A DNA stretch of 64,000 nt, taken from contig NZ_MWMO01000011.1 in the NCBI RefSeq assembly GCF_002556635.1, forward strand, positions 62,001-126,000, given 5' to 3'. This DNA comes from Novosphingobium sp. PC22D (lineage in GTDB: Bacteria > Pseudomonadota > Alphaproteobacteria > Sphingomonadales > Sphingomonadaceae). The position numbers and the translations under genes were made by a program. The notes below the pieces were generated by a model. The model saw only the letters and a program-made list of their open reading frames with translations. It was not told where the DNA came from and made no database searches. This document shows positions 26,000-34,721 of this stretch, piece by piece (position 1 is the stretch's first letter; each line of letters opens with the position of its first letter).

Positions 26000-28624
26000 A
26001 TGGACGCACAGGACGGAGATCTCTCCAACGAAGCCGCGGCTCTTGCCGACATCCTCAAATGGTCGGCGGGCATCCCCGCTTGGCAACGGGACGCCCTACG
26101 GCGATTGTGTGGCCAGGCGACGCTGGAGCCGGCGGACCTGACGTCACTCGTGGCCATCTGCAAGGCCGCCGAGCAAGGCTCGCCACTCGACGCGACCCAC
26201 GTTCGAGATCCCGCCGCCAGCCATGCCGTCGTCAGTCTCGGCGCGCTCCATGGCCTATCGAACGTCAACGCGCTCGCCGCGGGCGAACGCCTGTCCTTTG
26301 GAAAGTCCGGGCTGACGGTCATCTACGGCGACAACGGTGCCGGCAAGTCCGGCTATGCCCGTGTTCTGAAGCAGCTCTGCCGTGCGCGCTCCCCCAAGGG
26401 TGATGCGATCCTGCCGAACATCTACGCGGCCGCTTCCGGCACGCCGTCCGCCAATGTCGAGTTCTATATCGGCGGGCAGAAGCGCAACGCCTCCTGGACG
26501 CAAGGCTCTCCGACCGACGCGATGCTCTCCGCGGTCAGCGTATTCGATTCACGCACAGCAAATGTCCATGTCGAGAACACCAACGATCTCGCCTACACGC
26601 CCCTACCGCTCCGCATCCTCGCCGGACTCGCACAGGCTTGTCAGGACGTGAAGGCCAAGCTGGCCGCCGAGATCAAGGCCCTGCAGGAGCAGACGCCAGC
26701 CGTTCTTTCCAAACCCGAGTGCAAGCCCGAGACAGAGGTCGGCAAGCTGGTCGCTGCCCTCTCGGGTAAGACCAAGCCGGAAGCCGTCGAGAAATTGGCG
26801 GGCCTCACTGCCGAGGAGGAAACCCGGCTTCAAACCCTCGTCACAGATCTCGCCAGCGATCCGACGCGCACGCTGCGCCAGCTCCAGGGCCATGAGACCC
26901 GCCTAAAGGCCGTCATCGAGCATCTTGAGCGGCTAGCGGGCATCGTGACTGAGGAAACCCGGACCGCGCTGCACGATACCCATACGCGTCTCGGCACTGC
27001 ACGGCGGGCAGCCGCTGCCGCTTCCGCGAACCTCTTCGCCCACGAACCGCTGCCCGACATCGGGTCGGACGTGTGGAAGTCGCTCTGGGAGGCAGCCCGC
27101 GACTATTCCCGCGCGTCAGCCTATCCGGAGAAGGGCTTTCCCGTTACCGACGCCGGCGCGCATTGCGTTCTCTGCCAGCAGCCCCTCAGCGAACAAGCCT
27201 CAAAACGCCTGAGCAGCTTCGAGGCCTTCGTCCAGGATGAGAGCAAGCGCCGGGAGGAAGAGGCCGAGACGGCCTATGACGAAGCGCTGGAGGATGCCGC
27301 GTCGAAGGGTATCGCGATGGCCGAAGTCCCGGCCATCATCACGCTGATCCGGGACGATCTTGGACAAGAAGCCCTCGCCACATCGGTTCGTCGCGAGATT
27401 CTCATCCTCGCCTGGCGCCTGCGCGCCGTCCTGCGCACCCATCGTCTCGAAACCCTGCCGACCCTGCCGCCGGCAATTGCGGTTTCGGTCGATCCCTTGC
27501 GAACCGCCCTTTCCGACTTGGCGACCCGTATGGAAGCCCTGAGGTCGGAGGCAAACTCACCTCAGCGAACTGCGCTTGTCGCGGAACGCGATGGGCTTGC
27601 CGATCGCAAATGGCTCGGCGTCGTACTGGCCGATGTGCTCGCCCAGATCACGCGCCTCAAGGCTGTCGAGGCTCTCGAAAAGGCGAGCAAGGACACGGCC
27701 ACCAACAAGATCACCACCCAGAGCGCCCGGATCGCCCAGGCCCTCGTCACCAATCGGCTGCGCGGGCGTTTCGCCGTCGAGGTGGACAAGCTCGGCGTCG
27801 CAGGGCTTGCCATTGAGCTCCAGCAGGCAAAGACGACCGCCGGCGTCCCCTTCTTTCAGGTTCGGCTTATCAACAAGCCGAGCGAGCCTGTCGGCAAGGT
27901 GCTGAGCGAGGGGGAGCATCGCTGCGTGGCCCTCGCCGCGTTCCTGGCGGAACTCTCCACGATCGACGCACAGTCGGCAATCGTGTTCGATGATCCTGTT
28001 TCGTCGCTCGACCATCTGCATCGCGACCGCGTCGCCGCGCGCCTGGCCGAAGTCGGCCAGGCGCGCCAGGTGGTAGTCTTCACCCACGACATGGCCTTCC
28101 TGTTGCTGCTTGACGAGGCCTGCCGCGCCACTAAGGATCGCGAAGCGACGCCCGTCACCTATCGCCTCATCAGCCGCGGCGGCGACAACTCCGGCTTCTG
28201 CCATCAGGACCCGCCCGCCACCGTCATGCCGCTCGACAAAGTGCTCGACGGGATGAAGGCGCATCTCTCCAACGTGAAAATCCATCATGAGCGTGGCGAT
28301 CAAGCCAAGTGGCTGCGAGAGGTGACCTCCTTCCAAGATCAGTTGCGCCAGACATGGGAACGCGCCGTCGAGGAAGCGGTCGGGCCAGTGATCCGGAGAC
28401 TGTCGCGCAAGGTCGACACTACGGGCCTCATCAAGCTCACCGTTTTCACCGACGGTGACTGCACAGACATGCGTGAGGCCTTTGGCAGATGCTCGGCGTT
28501 GCTTCACAGCCAGCCCGGCGAGATCAACCCGCGTCTGCCCACGCCGGGTGTCATCGAGGCGGAGATCGCAGCGCTTGAGAAGTGGATCGCCGATATCCGA
28601 GTCCGACAGGAGAAAGCGGCATGA
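26000..28624 (+). CDS. RloC/PrrC-like AAA ATPase with zinc-hook CxxC and C-terminal HEPN ribonuclease motif
   Basis: The 874-residue protein is an SMC/ABC-type ATPase. Walker A GDNGAGKS is at 110-117, signature LSEGEHR at 635-641, and Walker B IVFDDPVSSLDH at 661-672 with the His switch VVVFTHDMAF behind. Between them is a long helical region with a CxxC (C389, C392) like the Rad50/RloC zinc hook. The C-terminal region contains R830-x5-H836 (RCSALLH), matching the HEPN ribonuclease consensus R-x4-6-H. RloC and PrrC are anticodon nucleases that cut tRNA during phage attack, so an abortive-infection role is likely. GGCGGA precedes the ATG. It follows the hip operon by 55 bp and may be co-transcribed. 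Confidence 0.82.
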   Translation: MDAQDGDLSNEAAALADILKWSAGIPAWQRDALRRLCGQATLEPADLTSLVAICKAAEQGSPLDATHVRDPAASHAVVSLGALHGLSNVNALAAGERLSFGKSGLTVIYGDNGAGKSGYARVLKQLCRARSPKGDAILPNIYAAASGTPSANVEFYIGGQKRNASWTQGSPTDAMLSAVSVFDSRTANVHVENTNDLAYTPLPLRILAGLAQACQDVKAKLAAEIKALQEQTPAVLSKPECKPETEVGKLVAALSGKTKPEAVEKLAGLTAEEETRLQTLVTDLASDPTRTLRQLQGHETRLKAVIEHLERLAGIVTEETRTALHDTHTRLGTARRAAAAASANLFAHEPLPDIGSDVWKSLWEAARDYSRASAYPEKGFPVTDAGAHCVLCQQPLSEQASKRLSSFEAFVQDESKRREEEAETAYDEALEDAASKGIAMAEVPAIITLIRDDLGQEALATSVRREILILAWRLRAVLRTHRLETLPTLPPAIAVSVDPLRTALSDLATRMEALRSEANSPQRTALVAERDGLADRKWLGVVLADVLAQITRLKAVEALEKASKDTATNKITTQSARIAQALVTNRLRGRFAVEVDKLGVAGLAIELQQAKTTAGVPFFQVRLINKPSEPVGKVLSEGEHRCVALAAFLAELSTIDAQSAIVFDDPVSSLDHLHRDRVAARLAEVGQARQVVVFTHDMAFLLLLDEACRATKDREATPVTYRLISRGGDNSGFCHQDPPATVMPLDKVLDGMKAHLSNVKIHHERGDQAKWLREVTSFQDQLRQTWERAVEEAVGPVIRRLSRKVDTTGLIKLTVFTDGDCTDMREAFGRCSALLHSQPGEINPRLPTPGVIEAEIAALEKWIADIRVRQEKAA

Positions 28625-28788
28625 GGACGTCCGCAACGCTTCGGTGTTCGCAGAACCCCGGATCGCGACGTAATGCAATGTCTTTCACCACCAACTGTCT
28701 CACAGTTTTATCGCTTCCGCATGTCATAAAGGACATCTGGCATACGTAACCTAAAAGATGAAGACGCGTGATTTGAGGTGATTTAACA

Positions 28789-29478
28789 ATGTCGAATTGC
28801 GCAAAACACGTCGAGCCGAGTATGCCACAGCAAATCAAAGATGAAATCAGCAAGACCGGCTACAAATTCTTTGCGAACTACCGGGCAAAGGAAAGCATTG
28901 TCGAGATCGCGGAGCATTTTGGCAAGACTCTGGTCCCGTGGAAAAATGGGCTCGTCCAGACGCTCGTGCCGCGCGCCGAGGCTGCACCCAACAGCTATAG
29001 CGGCATTTACGGCCTCGATCATTTCCCGTTCCATTCAGACCTCGCCCACTGGCGCACGCCGCCGCGCTACCTCCTTTTGCGTTGCATCAGGGGCTTTGCT
29101 GATGTGCCAACGCTGATGATCGACGGACACGACCTTATCGACGCCATCACCCTCGACATTCTGGCGCGCGCCATCTTCAAACCGCGACGACCGCGTGACG
29201 GGAGCGTCTCGCTGATGCGTCTTTGCGAGCCAGTCGACAATGTTATGCGGATTCGCTGGGACGAGGTGTTCCTGAAACCGGCGAGCAGGATCGGCGAGTT
29301 CGCGAACCTGCGCGTTCGCGAATGGCTCTCGAGATGCACGCCGACCGCGGTGTCGCTGGCGGAAACGCACGATACGCTCCTGATCGACAATTGGCGGATG
29401 CTGCATGCCCGCTCCCCAATCCTTCCCGGCCGCGAGAACCGGGCGATCGAGCGCGTTTATCTGGAGACGCTACATTGA
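28789..29478 (+). CDS. TauD/TfdA-like Fe(II)/2-oxoglutarate dioxygenase
   Basis: The 229-residue enzyme shows the iron-binding facial triad H82-x-D84 (HFPFHSDLAH) and distal H206 (NWRMLHARSPI), with Arg residues 9-16 positions later (ENRAIERVYL) suited to bind 2-oxoglutarate. This matches the TauD/clavaminate-synthase-like superfamily, although it is shorter than the usual 280. GAGGTGA sits 7 nt before the ATG. Its stop overlaps the TTG start of the next gene, a HEPN protein. Within a defence cluster it may hydroxylate a nucleic acid, protein or small molecule; the substrate is unknown. Confidence 0.8.
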   Translation: MSNCAKHVEPSMPQQIKDEISKTGYKFFANYRAKESIVEIAEHFGKTLVPWKNGLVQTLVPRAEAAPNSYSGIYGLDHFPFHSDLAHWRTPPRYLLLRCIRGFADVPTLMIDGHDLIDAITLDILARAIFKPRRPRDGSVSLMRLCEPVDNVMRIRWDEVFLKPASRIGEFANLRVREWLSRCTPTAVSLAETHDTLLIDNWRMLHARSPILPGRENRAIERVYLETLH

Positions 29479-30428
29479 AGACGACGATTTCACCCGGCGC
29501 GACGCCGGCCTCATGCGATCCGGACGCTCTATATATCAAGGCAGAGCGCTATATTCAGCATATGAGCGCATTCGACAGCGACGACTGGGAATATGCCCTG
29601 TGGTCTAGCCTTGCGCTCGAATTTCTCGCCCGCGCGGCGCTCTCGAATGTCAGCCCCGCCCTGATCGCGGACACCGACAAGAGCTGGTCGAGCTTGTATC
29701 ACGCGTTGGGCTTCACACCCACGGAGGAGCGGTTCGCGCCGAAGTCGATCGCTGTGAGCGAGGTCTTCAAACGCCTCACTGCCGTTCTCCCGGATTTCGC
29801 CAAGGAGCATGAAAGCTTCGGCGTCCAGCACACCGGCCGCCGCAACGCCGAGCTTCATTCCGGCGAGCTTGCCTTCGACGGGGTCAAGGGATCGTCTTGG
29901 CAGCCGCGCTTCTATCAAACCTGCGAGATCCTGCTCGCCTCGATGGGCGCGACCCTCAAGGATTTCCTCGGCGAGGATGAGGCGAATGTCGCGACCAAAC
30001 TGATCGCCGCCGCGGTCGACGAAAGCGCAAAGGCGGTAAAGGGCGAAGTTGAGGCCCACAAGAAGGTCTGGCTCGCCAAGCCCGGCGACGAGCGCGACAC
30101 GCTGACCAAACAGGCTGCGGTCTGGGCCACGCGGCATGCCGGCCATCGTGTCGATTGCCCCGCCTGCACCTCCCAGGCGCTGGTCTGGGGCGAACCGGTC
30201 TCCGCGCCACAGCAACGGCTGAGCGAAGGCGAGATCACCGAAACCCAGGAGTTCCTGCCAAACCGTTTCGAGTGCGTCGCATGCGGGCTGAAGATAAACG
30301 GCTTGTCCCGTCTGGCGGTGGTCGGCTTGAGCGATCGCTACAAGAAGACGCAAGTCTACGATGCTGCCGAATATTACGCACCGGAAGATGACTATTCCGG
30401 CTATGAGGATGACAACAACGAACGCTGA
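29475..30428 (+). CDS. HEPN-domain protein with C-terminal zinc ribbon
   Basis: The 317-residue protein starts at TTG (TTGA overlap with the dioxygenase stop, GGAG 10 nt before); an ATG at 29562 would cut into the first helix of the predicted fold. Residues about 17-160 are helical with R123-x4-H128 (GRRNAELHSG), the HEPN ribonuclease motif. The C-terminal part has two CxxC pairs (VDCPACTS and FECVACGLK), a zinc ribbon probably for RNA or DNA binding. The last 25 residues are acidic and Tyr-rich. A toxin or effector RNase paired with the dioxygenase is a reasonable guess. Confidence 0.75.
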   Translation: MKTTISPGATPASCDPDALYIKAERYIQHMSAFDSDDWEYALWSSLALEFLARAALSNVSPALIADTDKSWSSLYHALGFTPTEERFAPKSIAVSEVFKRLTAVLPDFAKEHESFGVQHTGRRNAELHSGELAFDGVKGSSWQPRFYQTCEILLASMGATLKDFLGEDEANVATKLIAAAVDESAKAVKGEVEAHKKVWLAKPGDERDTLTKQAAVWATRHAGHRVDCPACTSQALVWGEPVSAPQQRLSEGEITETQEFLPNRFECVACGLKINGLSRLAVVGLSDRYKKTQVYDAAEYYAPEDDYSGYEDDNNER

Positions 30429-30489
30429 ACATCGCCGTTAGGCACGATCGGCGTGGGAAACTGGCTCGTGCACGGGCTCGGGAGGATAA

Positions 30490-32529
30490 ATGGCTGGCGA
30501 GGAACATGTATCCGTCGCGGTAAGAGACGACTTCGTGGCGCGGCAGACCAAGGCGAAGCCGGTGCCTGCCCTTGCCGAGCTGCTTTGGAACAGCCTCGAT
30601 GGCGACGCCACCGAGGTATCGGTGGAGTTCGCTCACAACGATCTCGCGGGCGGCATGTCGAAAATCGTCGTGTACGACAATGGGGACGGCTTCTCCCGTA
30701 GCGATGCCCGCGCGTTGTTCGGTAATCTCGGCGGCTCCTGGAAGCGGCACGTTCGACAGACGAAACGCAACCAGCGCATGATCCACGGCCAGGAGGGGCG
30801 CGGCCGCTACAAGGCGTTTGCCCTCGGTCAGTCAGTCACCTGGAAGGTCTGCTACGACGATCCGTCCGGGCGTAAGGCTTTTGAGGTCCGTCTCCTGGAG
30901 GCGGACCTTACCGACGTCACCATCACAGAGGAAGTGGCTGCGCCTGAGCGCTCCACGGGCGTTATCGTCGAAATCAACGATCTTCGGCGTGATTTTAAGA
31001 CTTTCCAAAGTGAAGACGGCATTCAGGATCTGAACGAAATTTTCGCGCTCTATTTGATGAATTATCGAAGCGTGTCGATCTCGATCGCCGGTCAGAGGCT
31101 CGACCCCGAAAAGGTCATCGCCAGTCACCATAAAGCGGCCCTGCCGCAGATCGAGAAGGATGATGGTGCTTGCCACGATGTGGAGCTTGAAGTCATCGAA
31201 TGGCGAACCGATGCGCGGCGCGTCCTCTATCTCTGCTCCGCGAGCGGTTTTCCATTCGATCAGGTCGAAACGCGCTTCCACGTTCCCGGCTTCTCCTTCT
31301 CTGCATACCTGAAATCCAGCTACGTCGAGGAACTGCACAACGAGGAACGTGTCGCGCTCTCGGAGATGGATCCCCTGCTGAGCGCAGCCGTCGAAAATGC
31401 GCGATCGGCAATCAAGGACTATTTCCGCGACAAATCGGCGGAAAAGGCGCGATCCCTAGTCGATGAGTGGATAGCCGAAGACGTCTACCCTTACCGCGGC
31501 ACACCGCAGAACGCCGTCGAGAAGGTCGAGCGGCAGGTGTTCGATATCGTCGCGGTCCAGGTCCAGGAGCTTGCGCCCGATCTCGGCATCAGCTCGGCAA
31601 AGGCGAAGGCGCTGCACCTGCGCATGCTGCGCAACGCCATCGAGCGCGGACCGGAGGAGTTGCAGCTCATTCTGAAGGAGGTGCTCGACCTGCCGGCGCG
31701 CAAGCAAAAGGAGCTTGCGAACCTCCTGCAGGAAACGACGCTATCTGCGATCATCACCGCCGCCAAGACTGTCGCCGATCGGTTGAAGTTCATATCCGCG
31801 CTCGAGTCGATCGTCTTCGATCCGGAGACCAAGGGTCGCTTGAAAGAACGCACCCAGCTTCACAAAATCCTCGCCGAAAATACCTGGGTTTTCGGCGAGG
31901 AGTATAATCTCTGGGTGAGCGACAAGGATTTGCGTCGTGTCCTAGAAAAGCATCGCGATCATCTCGATCCGAACATCGCGATCGACGAGCCCGTCAAAGT
32001 GATCGGCAAGGCGCGCGGCATCATCGACCTGATGTTTTCGCGCTCGACGCGGCGGCATCGCGCCAACGACATCGAACACATGATTGTCGAGCTCAAGGCG
32101 CCGAAAGTGAAGATCGGATCCGATGAAATAACCCAAGCGAAGAAATACGCGATCGCCGTCACGTCGGACGAGCGGTTCTCAACCGTCAACGGCGTGCGCT
32201 GGCACTTCTGGCTGGTGTCCAACGCCTATGACGAGTTCGCCCGACAGGAAATCGAGAATGGGCCGGATCGCGAAAGCCGGCTGATCGCACGGGGACCGCG
32301 GCATATCGTCGGCATCAAGACCTGGGGCGAGCTCATCGAAGAAAATCGGGCTCGTCTTCAGTTCTTCCAGGAGCATCTGCAGCATTCCGCCGACGAGAGC
32401 ACTGCAATCAAATATCTGCAGGACAAGCACAGTCAATTCCTGGAGGGCGTCATCGTCGAAGAGACCGACGAAAATGCTGATGATCCGCCGGAGGTAATGC
32501 CCACGGAGGCCCTTGTGCGTCAGCCGTGA
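30490..32529 (+). CDS. GHKL ATPase with Shedu-like (DUF4263) nuclease domain
   Basis: The 679-residue protein has an N-terminal Hsp90/MutL-type ATPase: N34 in ALAELLWNSLDGDA, DNGDG at 63-67 and GQEGRGRYK at 100-108. A middle coupling region follows (about 180-430). The C-terminal 200 residues begin with RTQLHKILAENTWVFGEEY, the opening of DUF4263/Shedu nucleases. They contain GIIDLMF and IEHMIVELKAPK, a D-x(n)-E-x-K catalytic set. An ATP-gated clamp delivering a nuclease fits an anti-phage or DNA-sensing role. It is about 60 bp after the HEPN gene and may be in the same operon. Its last 10 bp overlap the convergent EAL gene. Confidence 0.82.
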   Translation: MAGEEHVSVAVRDDFVARQTKAKPVPALAELLWNSLDGDATEVSVEFAHNDLAGGMSKIVVYDNGDGFSRSDARALFGNLGGSWKRHVRQTKRNQRMIHGQEGRGRYKAFALGQSVTWKVCYDDPSGRKAFEVRLLEADLTDVTITEEVAAPERSTGVIVEINDLRRDFKTFQSEDGIQDLNEIFALYLMNYRSVSISIAGQRLDPEKVIASHHKAALPQIEKDDGACHDVELEVIEWRTDARRVLYLCSASGFPFDQVETRFHVPGFSFSAYLKSSYVEELHNEERVALSEMDPLLSAAVENARSAIKDYFRDKSAEKARSLVDEWIAEDVYPYRGTPQNAVEKVERQVFDIVAVQVQELAPDLGISSAKAKALHLRMLRNAIERGPEELQLILKEVLDLPARKQKELANLLQETTLSAIITAAKTVADRLKFISALESIVFDPETKGRLKERTQLHKILAENTWVFGEEYNLWVSDKDLRRVLEKHRDHLDPNIAIDEPVKVIGKARGIIDLMFSRSTRRHRANDIEHMIVELKAPKVKIGSDEITQAKKYAIAVTSDERFSTVNGVRWHFWLVSNAYDEFARQEIENGPDRESRLIARGPRHIVGIKTWGELIEENRARLQFFQEHLQHSADESTAIKYLQDKHSQFLEGVIVEETDENADDPPEVMPTEALVRQP

Positions 32530-34457
32530 CGGACGGCGAGCGTGCGCTCTGCGACTGGCCGGCCGTTTGAAACCATATCCGATCGTTTCCCTGCATAGAG
32601 CGGAGTCGCCCCCTCGATTCCTTGAGCGTGTTTGCGTAGCAAAGCCTCGATTGCGATCCGATCGGCCGGATAGGCGAAGGCGAAGCCCTGACCGAGGCGG
32701 CAGCCCATCGCCCAAAGCTGACTGGACTGAACTTCCGTCTCGATCCCTTCGGCGACGACCCGGATATCCAGACGCCGGGCGATCTCGATCAGGCCCTCGA
32801 CGATCACCATGCTCGGATCGTCCGGCCACAGCCTGGCCACGAAGGACTTGTCGATCTTGATGATGTCGACCGGCACGTTGATCAGATGGGTGAGCGAGGC
32901 ATGGCCCGTGCCGAAGTCGTCGAGGGCGACGAGCACGCCCGCCGCGCGCAGCGCCGCGATCTCCCGCGCGACGACACGGTCGCGCCGTCCGAGATAGACG
33001 TCCTCGCTCACCTCCAGAACCAGATGGGAAAGCGGCACGTTCACCTCGCCGAATGCTCCCTCCAGCTTCGCGGCGATGCTCCCGGTATAGAAGTCGGCGG
33101 TTGAGACGTTGACGCCGACGTGCTGGATCGGCAGTCCGTCGTCGAGCCAGCGCCGTACGTCCCGCGCCACCGCCTGCAACATACACCGCGTTAGCGCCTC
33201 GGCGACGTGGGCATCCGACGTTGCCTCGTGAAATTCATGGGCGGGTATGACCCTGCCATCGCGCGAGCGCATCCGGCAAAGGGCTTCGAGCCCGACGATC
33301 TCGCCGGTGTCCAGTCGGATGACCGGCTGATAGTGCGGCTCGATCCGCCCCTCGGCCAGCGCGTCAGCCACCTCGCGGATCGCATCGCGGCGATGCGTGA
33401 TCCGGGTCCCGATGCCCGGCCAGTAACGCACGAAGCCGCCGCGCCCGGTCTCCTTGGCATGATAGAGCGCAAAGTCGGCTGCCTCGTTGACGGCCGAGGC
33501 GGTCTGCTCGGTCTGCCCGAGCGTCGCTGCGCCGATCGTAGCGCGCGGCACGACGATATGGCCCTCGCATGAGGCCGGCACATCGAGCGCGTCGAATATC
33601 CGCTTCGCGGCGCCATCGAGATCGCGAAGCGTTGCCGGGGCCTGGATGAGCACCGCGAACTCGTCGCCACCGATCCGGAATGTCGCATCCGGCGCCATCT
33701 CCCGCGCGACCCGTCCGGCCGCGACCCGGATCAAGGCGTCGCCCGCCAGATGGCCGAAGGTGTCGTTGACGATCTTGAGATTGTCGAGGTCGATGATGAA
33801 CAGCGCCCAAGAGCCCGGTTCCTCGCACGGCACACGCACCATCGCTTCGTTGAACGCGGCGCGGTTCGGCAGGCCGGTGAGCGCATCGACATTCGCCCGC
33901 CGCTCCCGATCGAGCACGCGCTCATGGCGGCGCAAGGCGATGTCGCACAGATCCAGGCAGGGCGCGATGATGGTGCTCTCATGCTCATGCAGTCCCCGGC
34001 ATTCCCGTAAATAGAGAGCAAGGGCGCCGATGGGGTCACCGTCCTCGGACAGGATCGGAAAGGACCAGCAGGCCTTGAGGCCAACCGCGAGCGCATGGTC
34101 CTTGTATTTCCCCCATCTCGGGTCAGTCGCGATGTCCGTGACGCCGATCGGGGAGCGCGTATAGGCGGCGGTTCCGCAGGAGCCGACCTCGGGACCGATC
34201 ATCACGCCGTCGAGTGCTGCGACATATCCATCCGGCAGGCTCGGGGTCGCCAGCGGATGCAGCAGGCCGGCCGGATCGACCGTCATCACCGTGCAGACCA
34301 CCTCCGGCAGGAGCGTCTCCACCTCCAGGCAAAGCGTGCGCGCCGTCTCCTCGAGGGAGGCGCCATTGGCGATCAGACGCAATATGCGAAGCTCGACTTG
34401 CTGCAAGGCAATTGGGCCGCCCATCCCTGAAAGCGTCCGCTCGGGGGACGGCATCAT
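32520..34457 (-). CDS. GAF-GGDEF-EAL cyclic-di-GMP turnover protein
   Basis: The 645-residue protein has an N-terminal GAF sensor (about 20-180), a GGDEF domain with intact RIGGDEF at 261-267, and an EAL domain with intact EAL at 391-393 and later DDFGTGHASL. Both catalytic motifs are present, so it could make and break cyclic-di-GMP, with the GAF domain choosing between them. There is no membrane segment, so it is cytoplasmic. The start ATGATG is 4 bp from the palindrome CGACTATAATAGTCG, so it is probably under the island regulator. Cyclic-di-GMP control may link motility or biofilm with conjugation. Confidence 0.92.
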   Translation of the reverse strand: MMPSPERTLSGMGGPIALQQVELRILRLIANGASLEETARTLCLEVETLLPEVVCTVMTVDPAGLLHPLATPSLPDGYVAALDGVMIGPEVGSCGTAAYTRSPIGVTDIATDPRWGKYKDHALAVGLKACWSFPILSEDGDPIGALALYLRECRGLHEHESTIIAPCLDLCDIALRRHERVLDRERRANVDALTGLPNRAAFNEAMVRVPCEEPGSWALFIIDLDNLKIVNDTFGHLAGDALIRVAAGRVAREMAPDATFRIGGDEFAVLIQAPATLRDLDGAAKRIFDALDVPASCEGHIVVPRATIGAATLGQTEQTASAVNEAADFALYHAKETGRGGFVRYWPGIGTRITHRRDAIREVADALAEGRIEPHYQPVIRLDTGEIVGLEALCRMRSRDGRVIPAHEFHEATSDAHVAEALTRCMLQAVARDVRRWLDDGLPIQHVGVNVSTADFYTGSIAAKLEGAFGEVNVPLSHLVLEVSEDVYLGRRDRVVAREIAALRAAGVLVALDDFGTGHASLTHLINVPVDIIKIDKSFVARLWPDDPSMVIVEGLIEIARRLDIRVVAEGIETEVQSSQLWAMGCRLGQGFAFAYPADRIAIEALLRKHAQGIEGATPLYAGKRSDMVSNGRPVAERTLAVRHG

Positions 34458-34460
34458 GTG

Positions 34461-34475
34461 CGACTATAATAGTCG
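34461..34475. promoter_or_regulatory. palindromic operator CGACTATWATAGTCG, copy 1
   Basis: A 15-bp perfect palindrome directly before the EAL gene start. The same sequence occurs at 43433 and 58600. Either strand contains a -10-like hexamer (TATAAT or TATTAT), so a bound regulator would block transcription start. Before the transposon inserted, this site would have lain between the divergent EAL and DUF932 genes. Confidence 0.75.
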
Positions 34476-34531
34476 TCGGCAGTGAATCCGGCGTGTCCAC
34501 AAATGCTAAATTTGAAACTAACGATACCTGT

Positions 34532-34589
34532 GGGGAAGGCCTTCCCCTGCGGCCGAGCCCTTGGTCTCGGCCGACCCCTTCATGCGGGG
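34532..34589 (+). repeat. three consecutive perfect hairpins in the EAL-DUF932 intergenic region
   Basis: In order are GGGGAAGGCCTTCCCC (34532-34547, perfect palindrome), CGGCCGAG/CTCGGCCG (34550-34573, loop 8) and CCCC-TTCATGC-GGGG (34575-34589). The block ends 8 bp before the left transposon end. It is likely the far part of the original 5' region of the DUF932 gene. A 71-codon frame crosses it but shows no protein signal. Confidence 0.6.
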
Positions 34590-34596
34590 AGACCCC

Positions 34597-34614
34597 CAGG
34601 CTGTGCAGAAACTC
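34597..34614 (+). repeat. left terminal inverted repeat of the ars/chr element
   Basis: CAGGCTGTGCAGAAACTC, identical in inverted orientation to 41622-41639. There is no further match inward or outward, as expected for transposon termini. Confidence 0.75.
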
Positions 34615-34721
34615 ATCCGGACCTCAATGGGCTTGGATATATCCTGCAAGCCGTGCATCAGCTTGCTTCGATCAATGTGCTCGGTCTGACAGAGTGAACG
34701 CCCGAAGGTTGTCGAAACGTT

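Noticed and set aside
34482..34697. A 71-codon frame next to the EAL gene, once suspected as a transposase remnant
   Set aside because: It crosses three hairpins and the transposon terminus, which explains the sequence better than coding.
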